Below, piece after piece: positions 45,801 through 59,823 of a stretch of DNA of 64,000 nt. The DNA is from Drosophila miranda. Taxonomy: Eukaryota; Arthropoda; Insecta; Diptera; Drosophilidae. Every line of letters begins with the position of its first letter. Position 1 is the first letter of the stretch. The position numbers were made by a program, and so were the translations under genes. The stretch is from NCBI RefSeq assembly GCF_003369915.1, contig NC_046674.1, positions 24,245,657-24,309,656 of the forward strand. Reading direction: 5' to 3'. The notes under the pieces were generated by a model. The model did no database searches and was not told the origin of the DNA. It saw only the letters and a program-made list of their open reading frames with translations.

Positions 45801-48800
45801 ATGGAGGCCATCGAGGCGGCCGGGGCGCCGCCAGTGCCGAAGAGGCGTCGCTGCCGGGACATGCGTCGGCGGTGGGACTGCAGGGCGCGGTGCACGGAGC
45901 TGCTGGATGTCTGGATGATGGAGCACTGGTCCAGCAGCAGGTCGAAGATGGCATGGGCGAGATGCTCCAGCTGCCCGGCGCTGGCCGCTGCTCCCGTGAC
46001 CTTCTCGAGAGCGGAAGAGCTGCTGGTGTCGCCGCCGGGCCCGGACGCCGCCTTGGCCTGGTTCTTGCGGCACAGGCTCTGGATGAGGCTGAGCAGCGAG
46101 GGCTGCTTATTCCGGCCCGGATCGTCGGCTTTGCCCGTGATCTCCACCTCGTCCTCGTAGAAGAGTCCTGCGCGGTGCGAGAGCCTGCGATTGACGACGG
46201 CACTGAAGCCGCAGGTGCACTCGACGGGATCGTCGTCCACGTAGCCGGTGATGTGCGGATTGCTGCTCGGCGGCGTGCAGGAGGAGGAGTTGGAGCCGCC
46301 ATTCGGCCCGTGGCCGTGTCCGGAGCCAGCTCCGGGCATCGACGAGGAGGCGGGCGACCCTCCAAAGGCACTGATCATCCTCAGGCCGCCGCCAAACGAG
46401 ACGGCCGATGAGGAGGAGGAGCTGGGCCCGTTGAGCAGCCTCTGGCCGGCCGTGGCCGCCGCATTGGCGGAATGTGCGGGGAACGGATTGAAGCTGACGC
46501 CCGGCAGCGGGACGTACACCCCGGAGTCGGCTCCGCGTATGTTCCCGATCTTCTGGGTGTCCGCATTGCACACGCACACGCTGCTGCTGTCGAAGTTGTG
46601 GTCGCGGAACACGTTCAGCGCCGTGTCGTACAGCAGGATGTTGACCAGCACCGAGTTGACCTCGGGCAGCTCCTGCAGCAGCCCGGAGGGCACCGCCACC
46701 GCCGACGCTGGCCCACTGGCAATGCCCGCATCGCCAGTGTAGGGCATCATGTTGCCCAGGTGGTGGTGGCCCACGCCTCCTGCCCCCGATCCAAGGCCGT
46801 GCATGCCCGACTGTATGTGGTGCATGCTCTGCGGCGTGTGCGGATGCGGCTGCGCCTCCTGCGAGTGCAGCTGCCGGTTCAAGTACGAGGAGGTGGACGT
46901 CGCCGGACTGGCCACGCCCAGGTCGTACGGATACGGGGGCGGCGGATGGGTGGGCGTCTGCCGCAGCATGGGACTGTTGCGGGGGAAGGGCACCCCCACG
47001 CCGCCGGGTCCCGGGGAGATGGGCGACATGCCCGCCCGCTGCATCAGCTGTTGCATGGAGCTGCCGGGCGGCGCCTGGGGGCAGTTCAGCTGATTCAGCA
47101 GCAATTGGCTGCCGCCGCTGCTCAGCGGCTGGGGCACGGTGGAGGGCGAGGGCATGGCCGTTTGCGGGGTCCTGGGCGCCGCCGACAGCAGTTCGTGCAG
47201 CTGCTGGTGCTTCTGGTGCGCATGACTGGCCGCCGCCGCCTGCTGCTGCTGCTGGTGCTGATGCTGCAGCTGCTGGAGCTTCTGCTGGTGCAGCTGGATG
47301 CGCTGCTGGAGGGCCTGGTGCTTCTGGTGCTGCTGCTGCTGGGCGGCGGCTACCTTTGCCATGGTGGCCGCCCGCGACTTGTGGGTGCTCCACGTCGGCT
47401 TGTAGTAGCAGTTCGTGGGCATGCTGATGCTCGGCAGCGTCTGGCTGGGCAGGTTCGTGAGCGGGGCGTAGCGCGAGGAGCCCACGAACTTCTCCTGCTG
47501 CGGCGGCCGGTACACGTAGTTCCAGTCGTCGATGGGCTCCTCCAGGGGGCTGCCCAGCTCCACGTTGTACTCCTGCTTGAGCAGCTTCAGGCTCGATTGC
47601 GTGCCCAGGGCCACCACGGCGGACACCGTCGTCACAGAGGCGGAGGCGGAAGCGGCAGCGGCAGCGGCCGCAATGACCGCCGCCGGCACCTGAATGGGGG
47701 GAGCCACTGCCATAATACTGCTGGTGTCCACACTGAGATCCGTCATCACCACGTCCGTCTGGCAGGGACTCGAGTTCGGGTGCTGCTGCTCGTGGGAGGG
47801 CGGCGTGGGAAACATCTTGGTGAGATCCTCCGCCTGGATGTTCCCAGCCCCAGAGCTGGCCACAGCCGCGGCCGCCGCTGCGGCTGCCACCACAGCACTG
47901 GCCACCGCTGTGCTCCGCTTGAGCTCGTCGATGGTGTTGGTCACGGCGCTGCAGCCGCCGTTCGAGGGATTGTTGGAGTCGGGCGGCGTGTGGATCTGCA
48001 CGCTGCTGCACTCGTCGTTGGAGCTCGTCTCGAACAGCTGCTCCAGGTCGTTCAGCGAGGGATTGAGGCCCTCGGCGGTGAAGAGATTCCCTCCCCCGCC
48101 GCTGCTGGCGCCTGTGGTGCCGCCCGACGATGACTTTGTCTCCTTGCACGACGGCGAGTGGAGTCCCGGCTCTGTTTTGATGTCCAGTCCGTGGAAGAAG
48201 CTGCTGCCCTCGGCCTCCGCATCGCTGCCGTTGGCCGTGCTGTTCACGATGCCCACGAGGCCACCGCTAGAGCTGCTTCCCGCTGCCCCTCCACCGCCTG
48301 CGCCACCGCTGGCCGCTGCCTGGACGTCCAGGGAGAGCAGCTGCGAGCCGTAGACGGCTCCGGGCGAGGGCATGAGCGGTTTGACGTGCGTGTGGCCCTC
48401 GTAGAGGTTCTTGGCGTACCGCGTCCTCTTCTGCTTGGACGTCTCCTCCATCTTTGGCCGCTTCACGGTTAGGTAGTCCCTGAAAGAACCACAGAGAATC
48501 CAATGTTAAGCAATCCAAAACGGATTAGGGATCACATGCACTCCGCCACTCACCAGTTCTCCTGGAATTGAAAGTCGTAGATGACCTCCTTGAGCCACTC
48601 GTCGTCGTAGAAGCTGTCCGGGTCCTTGAGCTTCAGCTTCGGCGGCTTGTACAGGCTCAGCAGGTTGTTGATGGCGTCCGTGGTGGACGTCACCGTGTTC
48701 CCCCGCACCGTGCCGGGCTCTGGCTTGATTGGTATCTGATGGGCGGCCGGCGTCTGTTGCTGCATCTCCAGCTTCTTCACGCTGATGGTGCCGCACTGCG

Positions 48801-51800
48801 CCGTCGTCGTCGTCGTCGTGGAGGCCGCTCCACCCGGTGTTCCGGCCGTCCCCGAGGCGGCTCCTGCGGCGGATGCGTTGGCCCCGCTCGTCGTCAGAGT
48901 GCCGCCCGCCGTGGGCGTCGGTGGCTGCTGCTGCTGCTGCTGCTGGGGCGGCACGCTGCCGGGCCCGGTGAGGGACTGCGACGCCCCACCGCCTGCCGCA
49001 TGGTCCGTGTAGGAGGGCGGCTCCACGCTGGGCGTCTGGTGGACATAGGGCGAGGCGGTGATGCTCTTGTTGTCGTGCTGGTCCGTGGGCGTCGGCGCGG
49101 GCGTGTTCTTGTCCAGCAGGTGGTCGATGGGCGTCGGCGGCTGCTGCAGATTCGAAACGGACGTGGGCGCATGGGGGCTCATGTTGAGAAGCTGTCACGA
49201 GGATCGGGTGGTAGAAAGCAGAGTGGATTTTCGGGGGTTAGTAGGGCAGCCAGGTGGGGGGGAGGGGGTAGCTGTGCTTCTGCATTTTTTGGGTCGTCAC
49301 TTGCACTCACTTGCTCTGCGGGCGGCACGGACGTGGGCTGCGAGTGGGCCGAGTTCGGATGGGGCGAGGGCGCCGGCGTGGCGGGCGATCCCACGGAGGC
49401 CACCGGCAGCGACGAGTCGCCGCCAAGGGAGTTGCGTGAGTACGTGGAGGCGCCGCCATGCGGTGTGCCGTGCGGCGTGCTGCACAGTTGTCTGTCGAGA
49501 GAGAGAGAGAGAGAGAGCAGAGTGGGAGTCTGGTTAGCAGGGATGCCGTCTGGTGCCGTCTCTCGAGGGTTATGTACAATGCTCAAGCTACGGAGCTAAG
49601 CTAGCCATGGCGTAAGTACTGATTAATGGACGAGTATGCAAAACATCGTTAGGCAAAAGTATACAAAATAAAACCACATCCAAGGCGGTTAGGGGGATCT
49701 CTAATCAACCAGTTCTCTAGGTTTACATGTGCTATATCCAATATAAAATATAATTTCTATAATCTACAAAATGTTATTTACAGCGAAACCAAAAAAGAAA
49801 CATCTGGGCATCCTGCTGCCAGGATAACGAGCGTAAACGAGCCTCTATGTCATGCAGAATGCACCAAAACCAAAAACCAATCAAAAAAAAAAACAAAGTA
49901 AATTCGAAAGATGGCAAATGCAAGTGGGTGGGTGGTTGGTGGGTGGGTGGGTGGCAGCGGGGTGTAGCCAATAAACTAAGGATATGGTTAAAGGAAAAAT
50001 GAAAGAGTAATCATCACATATCGCATCATTAGCCACGGGTCTGTCATGAGGTCAAAACAGTGTTGATTATGGCTTTTGAGTGTTGCGAAATACCATTCAC
50101 CATTTTCACCCCTCTGGGCTGTCAAGCAGTGTCTCATTGGTTGACTGTCAAGCAGTTTGAGTCCTTTTTAGTGTTGCACAATGTTGACACTGTCAAGCAG
50201 TTTTGGTCTTTTTTAGTGTTGCACAATGTTGACACTGTCAAGCAGTGTTCTCTTTTTTTAGTGTTGGAAAATACCAATTACCGGAAACGGAATAAAACAG
50301 TCGCCCAAACACTTTCAAGACATGTTTTTCGATTTTTTAGTGTTGCAAAATACCATTCACCGAACCGAAAACAAAGTGAAAAAGTGAAATAGTGAAAAAC
50401 TAGAACTAGCACTTGTTAATGCAAAATGGCAAAATGATTCGTGGTGTTGTGTGGGGTTGGGTGTGAGTGTCGTGTGTGTGTGTGTGTGTGTGTGTGTGTC
50501 GTGTGTGGTTTTTAATTTGTTAATTATTTAAGAGGCAGCAAAGGTGGAAGGAGAAATAATGCTCAAATCTTGCAACCAACCAACAATAAAAGAAACAATA
50601 AAAAAAGTATAGGGTTAAACAGAGCGGAGCGTGTTGTGTGTGAGAGAGAGACAGACAGAGAGAGAGAGAGAGAGACAGAGAGAAGGAAGACAGACAGAGA
50701 GAAGAGTGGGTTAGAGAAGGAGAACGGAAGAGGAGAAGCTTTATAGCGGTTACTAAAAAACGCTAGCCAGCACTGGCTCTCCACACACACACACGCACAC
50801 GCACGCACACAAACACTCGCTCGCTCGCTCGCTCGCACACACACACACACACACACAGCAACAACACAAACCTTGCTTTTGGTGTATTGGTGTCTGTTGC
50901 CGCCTTGTACCTGGCGGCGACGACGGCCGAGGACGACGACGACTGCGTCAGCGTATTGAGTAAACGCTTGTGGAACGGCACATTGTGGCGCCTTGGGGCA
51001 GAGGAAGAGCTCGAGTTCGAGTTCGAATTCAAATTCAAATTCAAATTCAAATTCGAGTTTAAAGTGTTGGTGGTGTTGGTGGTGGAAGCAGAAGAAGAAG
51101 AGGTGGTTGTGGTGGTGGTATTGTTGTTGTTGGAATGATGCGTTGCTGCCGCTGCTGCTGCTGCCAAGGCGGCTGCTGCTGCTGCTGCTGCGGCGGCTGG
51201 TGTTCCGGGACGCTGCTGTTGGTAATGATGCTGGAAGGACGACTTGGAGCTGCTGCCACCGACAGTTCCTGCGGCAGCCCGCAGTGACGGAGAGCCCAGC
51301 GGCTGCTGAGAGAGAAACTGTTGCTGCTGCTGCTGCTGCTGACGCTTGCTGCTGCTGCATTGGGCGCTGAAAGTTGTTCGTTTTAAGTTTTAGACACACT
51401 GTTTTTGTTTCCCTTCCCCGTTTCGCGACCAAAAGCTGTCTGCTGTGTGATTTGGGTACAGTACAACAAAAGAACAAAAAAAAAAACAAAAAAAAAAACA
51501 AAAGAAAGAGAGGAGAAGGGGGATCTACCGCCTATCGCATGCACATATAATATAGATATATGTATATATCGACAAAAAAAAAAACAAATAAAGGAACAGT
51601 TAGCTATCGCGATCGCACTGCTTGCTAGGGGGGAGTGGGGGGAAGGCATGCCATCAAAGCGGGAGCGAAACGGAACGGAACGGAACGGAGCGGGGTGCTC
51701 CGTTACATCGATTAAATCAGGGCATACGAGAGAGAGAGATAGATAGATACAGAGAAACAGAGAGAGAGAGAGTAGGAATAGGAGTAAGAGCAAAAGTAAG

Positions 51801-51933
51801 AGAGAGCGAGGCCTCTCCATCCATTTCAACGGTTATCTGCTTGCTGTGCGGCTCTCTCTGTGGATCGCGACTTACTTGGTGCATATACAGGGCGCCTTCT
51901 GCATGGGATCCACAAAGTTCCACAGCTTCTGGC

Positions 51934-51967
<34 letters not shown>

Positions 51968-54611
51968 GATCTGCTGCTGCACCAGCTGCTTGGAGTCCGC
52001 CGGAGGCTTGTTCTGCTCATCCTCATCCGGAACGCCTGACGTCGCAGACGCTGCAGATCCTGATGCCGCCGCCGCTGCTGCTGCTGCTGCTGCTGCCGCC
52101 GCCGCCTCCACATGAAGGGTATTCATGACGCAGTCCTGCCACGCACGCTCCGGCATCTCGACGGCCGCCGCGGCAGGTATATGAGTATTGTGGGTGTTGA
52201 AGGAGAAGCCCGAGGTCGGGCGTTGGTCGTAGTAGGGCTGGAAGGAGAGGCGCTCCAGAGCGCTGACGGCCTGGGGCACAGCCTTCCGCGAGGCGCCGCC
52301 ATCCTTGGCCTGGGAGGCACCGGGTGGCGTGGCCGCAGAAGCAGACGCAGACGCAGCTGGAGGACAGGAGGCCGAGGAGAGGGCAGCTGCCTCAGCCCCG
52401 GACCCCACACCCGCACTGGCCCTCTGCAGCTCCGCGAATTCCAGGTGCTCCATGTCGTCCAGATCCGTGACTAGTACATAATTCGTAGGATGGTACATCT
52501 TATGGCCACCTGGAAACGGAAATGGGAATGGGAATGGGAGAAAGGAGCGGAATGAGTTGCAGCTCTACACTTCTTCGGGGGGAGGGGGACACTCACCCGA
52601 CACCACCTCCACGACGGGGGGCACGTCCGTGTTGTCCTTATTGCACAGCGGGAAGAACGAGGCCCAGTCCTCGAGGATCTTCTCGGCCACGGGGTCGTTG
52701 GCCCTGTAGCTATTGCCCGTGAGGATGGCCGCAATGCCGAAGGGGGCCAGCATTACCTTGCGCGCATGCGCTGGCGGCACGGCCTTCGCCTCGGCCCCCT
52801 CATTTGGTTCCGTTCCGCTGGTTCCGTTCGAATCCGGTGTCTGGCTCTGGCCCGGTACCGCTCCCGAGCTGGATCCTGCTCCTGCTCCCGATCCCGATCC
52901 CGATCCCAGGCCCGACTGGCCGCTGGAGCTGGCTGCGGCAAACGCTGCTGCCGCCTCGGCCAGATGCTCCTTGGTCAGGGGCCGCACGGCGGGGTGCTCG
53001 CGCAGGTCGATGGAGGCGCACACCGTGTCGCCGTGCACGAAGAACGTGAAGGAGAAGGACAGATGCTGGGAGCTGTAAAGTAGCGCGATTAGCGAGGATT
53101 AGCCAAGGACATCACAGAAGAGTGGCAGGGACAGCGAGAGGGGCAGGGGGGGGGGAGAATGTAGCAGGAAGAACGATGCAGTGCCACAGACTGGGATGCC
53201 ACTGCACAGAGTTCCTGAGGTCCTTGCTCTAGGATGACGGGGGGGAATGTGAAACGGCCAAGCTTTAAGCGTTGCCACATCGTTTGTCCCTGCATCCACA
53301 ATGGGAAGAGAAGCCTTCAGTGGAACGACGGCACTCACCTGCGTCCAAAGAGACGATCGCTCGACGTGCAGGGCTGCACGAACCATTTGCCGAAGCGCAC
53401 AATGTCCTTGGTGAGCACGAATCTGCAATGGAATGGGTGATTGTTAGATATTTCTCGTCACCTCTCTCTCTCTCCCACCGCGATCTTCGCTTACCTTTCC
53501 ATCAGATTGTGCAGCGCCTTGAAGAGCAGCGAGCGGCACTCGTACGTGAGCGCGCCCTTCCAGGTGCCATTCCAAAGCGCTTGATTGGCTGCAAGGAAGA
53601 AAAAAAAAAAAGAGTTGCAATTAGCCAGTGGATTCCATGTGGATGCTGAGCGGTGGCAACGGGGAGGCCATTCCATGCCAGTGACGAAAGCAGCCCCAAA
53701 AAGGTGCCTTGCGACTTTTGGGTTTATTCCAATGTAACTTATGGAAAAATACCCAAAAAAAAAAAACCCGCAACAATGAACAACGAAAAACAACCATAGA
53801 AGCTCGCTCTTTCCCTCTCTTTTGGCCTCCCTCGCTCTCGCTCTCTCCCTCTCTCTATCGTCTGTCTCTTTCTGGGGAAAAGTCAACGACGCAACGCACG
53901 CCTCGAAAAACACTTTTGAGGCAATTTATTTTTGTTATTGTTTGGTTTTGCATTGTTTTTGTTTTGTCGAGCCGCAAATGACAAATGGGCAGGAAAGAGA
54001 GAGGGAACTGGATACATCAGAAAGAAGAAGCAGTGCAAGCAGGGGAAGCAGTGGCAGCAGCGAAACAGTGAAACAGTGAAATATGTAAATGCAACATTTG
54101 CCAGAGAGAAACGTGAGAAGAACAAGAGGAAACACTCAAACACTTGAGGAGGTAGAGAAGGGGAGGTAGCGTCATGAGAAGAAGGAAGTGGAGAGAGAGA
54201 GAGAGAGAGAGAGAGTGGAGGGAAAATTAATGGAAAGCAAGAGGGGAGGGAGGTTTAAATCACTGGAAGAAAGGACAGGGAGACGACACTTTGAGAATGA
54301 ATCCAAGGCGGAAGTGCAAACCCTTGAAACAAAAGAGTGCCAGCTGTAGGGGGAGGGGAGAACACACACACAAACACCGAGAGAGCGTCGTGTAGAAGGG
54401 CCAAGACATTTTTTGGAAAATTCCAAGCATCTCTCAAACGCGCCGCCTACAAGCGAAGAGAGAGGGAGAGAGGAACCACCTACACACACACGCAAACACC
54501 TCTGCTGGCGCTTACAAGGAGGCACTGCTTGCGTCTGCTGCCTCAACAAATGTTGCAAAGATAATTACGTAAAGGTAAACAACATTATAAATAACAAAAC
54601 GCAACAAAATT

Positions 54612-54644
<33 letters not shown>

Positions 54645-57600
54645 TGAGAGTACATAAAAAAAAGTGAGGAGAGCAGACCAAAGAGCCACAGAGTGGAGGC
54701 AGAGCAGAGCAGCGAGTAAGAGGAAACAGAAAATAAAACACAAATGCAGCCAGGCAGGCAGCGGCGCCGACTTGAGCAGATTTACAATGTTGCGTCTTCC
54801 TATTCGTTTTTCTTCTATTGGCTACGGCTGCTGCTTTTGTTGCTGCCTTTACAAGCCACTGCGTCACTGCTTTTGCGGATTACAATATTTGTTTGCATTG
54901 GTATTCGTAGTCGTATTGGTGTGCATACTATGTATTTCTTGGGCGAGTTAGGTTTACTCTTCTTTCAATGAGATCAGCGTAGGGTTTTTTGCTTGGCTAA
55001 AGCTCACACTCGCACGCAGAGCCATACAGAGGCGAGAGGGCAATGTACGATTATGTTTGTGTGTGTGTGTGTGTGTGCGTGAGAGAGTCTGGTCTGGCGA
55101 AAAAGTGTAACTGTTGGCCGTTTGCCTGTTGCCTCCCTCCGCCCGCCGCCGTTCCGCTCTCAACCAACCAGCCAGCCAGGCCAGCCAAGCCAGCAGCCGC
55201 CCAGAGCCGGCACTCGGCTCGGCTGTGAGGTCAGACCATCGGCCAAACGCCAAAAGTTCAAAGCTCGCCCAAAAAGCCCACTAGGGTAGGCAGCACGGCA
55301 AAACAGCACGCAAGCAGTGCAGCCTCTCTTAGCCACTGCTTCGGGTCTCGGCAAACAAGCAAAAGAAACGAAACGAAACGAAATGGAACAAAACGGGACG
55401 ACAAACAAAAAATAAACACACACAAAAAAACGCCAAACGCAACAACAAGTCCACACAGACACTGCTCCTCCCTCCCCCCAGCGACCGCAACGGAAAGTCC
55501 GGCTTCGTCAGCAAACCATCCCTCCGCTTGCACTCCCTCTTAAGCACAGCTGCTGCAGCCGACGCATCTTCGGCTGTAACAGGAATCGGGAATCGAAGCG
55601 ACGAACCGACGACGACGGCTCAATGCAAATTCCACATACATATCTCTCGCATTGTATGCGTATGCGTGTGTGTGTGGGTGTATTTTTTTTAGCACGTGTG
55701 GTTTGTGCACATGTTGCTGCCGAAAGACTCGCTCAGAGAGAGCGTCAGAGAGAAAGAGAGTGAAAACTATAGCGAGTGTGTTTGTGGGAGAGAGAGAGAG
55801 TAAATGTATCTGCTGCCAAGCAAACGATAATTTGGTGGTTGGAGAGTGACGGAGCGCGAGAGAAATGTTGTTTGTAGCAAAAGTGCCGCTAGCTAGGCTC
55901 TCCGCTCTCCTGTCTCTCTCTCTATCGCTGTCTTGTTTGTTGTTTGTGGTTTGAAAAAAACACAACAATAATGGTATTTTAGGTTAACAAAACCCCCCAC
56001 CCCATCCCACTCACGAACCCTCTCACTCAATTACAGGTGGATGGAATGTCACACAACAGCCGTTATGTTTAATTGACGGGGCAAATGCGGGGAAAGATCG
56101 GGCGGTGGGGACGGGACTGGCATTTCATTTGCGTGCAGCAACAAATGTTGAAATCAAGGTCAATAATCTGCCGCTGCCGCTGGCGCTGGCGCTGGCGCTG
56201 ACGCTACCTCTGCGAGAACCGCGCGCGCATTATGAAAATTGTTTAGTATGCGAAAAGGCAAAAACAAAGACAGAATCAAACACACAAAAAAAGCAGGTAG
56301 AAGAACCTCCACACGAATGCAAAACTTTGCAACAACAAGAAAGCGCAGTGTAATTAAAGCTTGCTTCCAAACCAGTTTAAGCTCTCGGGAGAGCGACAGA
56401 GTCTCTCAGTCAAAGACAGAGAGCATACGAGAGAGTGGCACGTATGTAATTATTGGCTCCAATTGTGGAGCGCACACACACACACGCACACAGTAAGAGA
56501 CAGAACCAAGTGACAGCTGTTTAAGGTAAAAAAAAAACATGCTATGAGGAATGCAACAACAACAAATACAATGACAACAAGTAGAGCTGGTGGGGGAGAA
56601 GGGAGAGGGAGTCCGACGCATGTTGGAGATTGTAGGCAGCCTCTGCCACCGAGATGCGTAGGCGTGTCTACGTCTACAACACTCTAATGACGTCGTTGGA
56701 AGCGACCAACATAAGAAGAGACCTATAAAAAGGCAAAGCCCTGATGATTGCCTGGGAATGTGGCCAAGGCTCTGCGTAAAAGAATGCTTTGATTTTCCAT
56801 GAATGGCGGTTTAGCTTTAAGCAGTAGATTATACCGGTTGTGTGTGAATGGTATACGAAAATGATAATTTAAGCACAGCAAATGCGTTTTCCTAACAAGT
56901 AAAACTGTACTGCCTGTCGGTGTAGCCATTAATAACCAATATTAACTTGACAATTTCTAGAAACAACCTTTCCCTCACATTTTAGGTCCACTGTGCCTGG
57001 GTTTGCTGAGATTTGCGGCGTTGCCATTTTCACCTATGTAGCTTGAAAGCAGCGCTACTTACTACCCACAGCAACAGCAACAGTAACAGCATTGGGACGC
57101 GACGCGACGCGACGCTCGCTCTCATCTCCCTCTCTCACGCTTTCTGTCACAATTTCATTCACACGCACACAATACACACTCTCTCGCACACAGAGAGACC
57201 GTTTTCATGCGTGTGTCGGCTTCTCGGCCCGTTTTGTTGTTTATGGCAGTCCGGTGGCGGCCGCAAAGTAAAAGGCTATAAAAAGAAAATGAAATTTCGC
57301 ACACACACACACACACGACCAGGCAAGCAAACTCAAGGGGTGAACGGGAACAGCAGGAGCGAGACAAAGTCATGTCAATGCAATTAGTCAATGTCCTTGT
57401 CATTACGAGAAGCAGGCGACAATGACAAAAGCACAAAAAACAAAGGCAACGAGGCAGTGAGGCAGCGACGCGGCCGCGGCAATAATTTCATCAGCGAGAG
57501 ACGGGACAAGCAGAGCAGCGACGTCGCGTGCATTCAACTCAAGGCAGCGGACAGAGGCCAGGGCAGAACGCAGACGACGCCGACGTCGCAGCCAGAGAGC

Positions 57601-58507
57601 CAGGTTAACGGTAAACGTAAATGAGACGCGGCAGAATGACGTAGTCGAACAAGGTACACAGATTACGGCGTTTAGTTCTGGGGGTCGGGTCGGACTCTGG
57701 TTATGGAATTTGCCATAGTCCCACAGCCCCATCGTGAGACGAACGGACCAACGGAACAGAAAACAAAACCCAATTCCGAGTACCACCACACCATAGTTTT
57801 TGTGGTCAGAGATAATGGTGGCAATAGCAAAAATATTGAATAAATAGTAGCCACACCAAATAGCTGATAAGAATGGTGCCGAATGATGGCCGCGCGCACT
57901 GCCCGAAGGCCAGCCATGATGTTCGTGTGTACAGAACCAAAAACCCTCCCATTCCGCCCACAAGTAGGGAAGCCAGTAAAGAGAGCCAAAACCAAAACCA
58001 GTGAGAGCCAGCCGTTTTGCATAGTTACGCCAGAGAGCGTAAGAGTGGGCAAGAGAGAGGGAGAGAGAGAGCGAGATACATAGTTGGCAGAAGAAAGAGA
58101 GCGAGAGAGCACCGCAAAAATACTGCAAGTGACAGGTGACGTTTCACTCGTCTTTGTCTTGGCTGGAGGGGGCAGTGAGTGGGCGAAAGAGGGACGGCCG
58201 CCTACGATTGACGTTTGTTAGTGTTGCTGTTGCTGACAGACGCTGACGTCGACGCCAACGTCAACTGCAACGCCAAACTCACCACCATGCCATGTGAGTG
58301 ACGTCGAAAGGAGAACAATAATCATCTGCGGCAATCGAAAATATCTCGCGTGTGTTTGTGCCTGTATTTGTGTGTGTTTTGAATGTTTTGAGTTTTCTCA
58401 TTCCGAATCACACACACACACACACACGCATGCATTTTGGTGCTGTTGCTGCTGTTGCGGTGCATGCGATGCGGCCTTGAAGCTTTTTATTCAATTCATC
58501 ATCGCTT

Positions 58508-58538
<31 letters not shown>

Positions 58539-59779
58539 AGAGAAGGAGACTGAACGAGTGCATATAAAAAAGGGATCCCAAAGATAATACACTCCATCAA
58601 AACAGGAATCTTGAGCGTTTATCAACTTACCCGCTACTCTCAGCAATTCGGCGTCGACCAGGTCACTGAGATCGGGCTCCTCCCCGTACCAGAATATCCA
58701 CAGCTCCTTAGCGGCGGCCAGCGATAGGGGCGGGTGGACCTTGGTCGATGTGGTAATCTCAAAGGTTAAGGCATTCGGATCGGTGTTGTCCGGCTTGTGG
58801 GACTGCACCCGGCGCCACACACAGAGCATGTCCGCCTGGATGCATCGCGAGTAGGAGCGCAGTATGGGATCGGCCAACGGATCGCTCGACGCATTCGGCC
58901 GTTCCCCATTGACGAACTTCCGCCATTTTATTCCACATAAATCAGTCTGAAAGGAAGAGTTAATGTTTCAATTAATTATCGTCGCTTTTTATTGATTGTC
59001 CGTCCAGCTCCCCAAACGATTGCCTCTGAAGGCGGGTCGTCTAGGGTCGGGCCGGCCATTGATAAGCCCCAATCGAAAGCAAATAATTGTGTAATATTGC
59101 CAATCGATACGGATATCTACGCAGGAAAGTGTCTGCGCCCCCGTCACTATCTATAGAGGCCTGTGCCATCCCCACTACTGCCCCTGTATTTTTAATAAAT
59201 CCACGATTCAGCTTTGTTATTGCAGCTGCAACACGACTTTCACAACTGTAGATACAATACAATATAAACAGACGCAGACCTACAGAAGTGTCATCGAAGC
59301 AAACAAATTTCAATCACAATCAAATTCGTGTTAATTCCCCTTAAATGGATCTCTTTTTTTCGGTATCTTCTTGGTACAGAACTTGTACAAGTTTTAAAGC
59401 AGCTTTGGGGGGGAATTTCACAATAATGCCAAATACCATCGATCTTCGGTCACTTCAAATTACAAATAAACAATAATATCTGTTTCAATTTAAGATATTC
59501 ATGCATTTGGCGTTTTTCCCCATGGAACCCCCAACCCCCCCGCGGTTTTCACTGCAATTCCCTCTCATTAAATCGTTTAGGCATGGCATCTATTTCCTTC
59601 TTAGCAGAAATCCCTTGTGAACTTTAATAAACATTTATTTGACCTGTGGGTTGTTGGGGATGGGGCTCGAAAGTATGGTTTCCCCAAGGGTATTTTCATT
59701 CCTGTTTGGAAGATACTTCGTTCTGGGCATAAAACAGAAATGCTCATCCCATAGTCTCAGTGTTTCACAGCCGCGCAGA

Positions 59780-59823
<44 letters not shown>

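Noticed and set aside
46472..48133. 553-codon plus-strand frame antisense to skd, and other long shadow frames in 43557-48149
   Set aside because: High third-position GC in skd exon 10 removes stops from the other frames; their products are Arg/Gly/Ala/Pro-rich shadows.
50060..50392. 110-codon plus-strand frame with a 15-residue repeat
   Set aside because: The peptide repeat is a by-product of the 45-bp tandem DNA repeat; it is antisense in an intron with no homologue I recognise.
57403..58128. 241-codon hydrophobic frame in skd intron 2, same strand as skd
   Set aside because: It begins in CT repeats, has no recognisable family and no splice link to skd, whose protein alignment is continuous without it. 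Kept only as a weak possibility.
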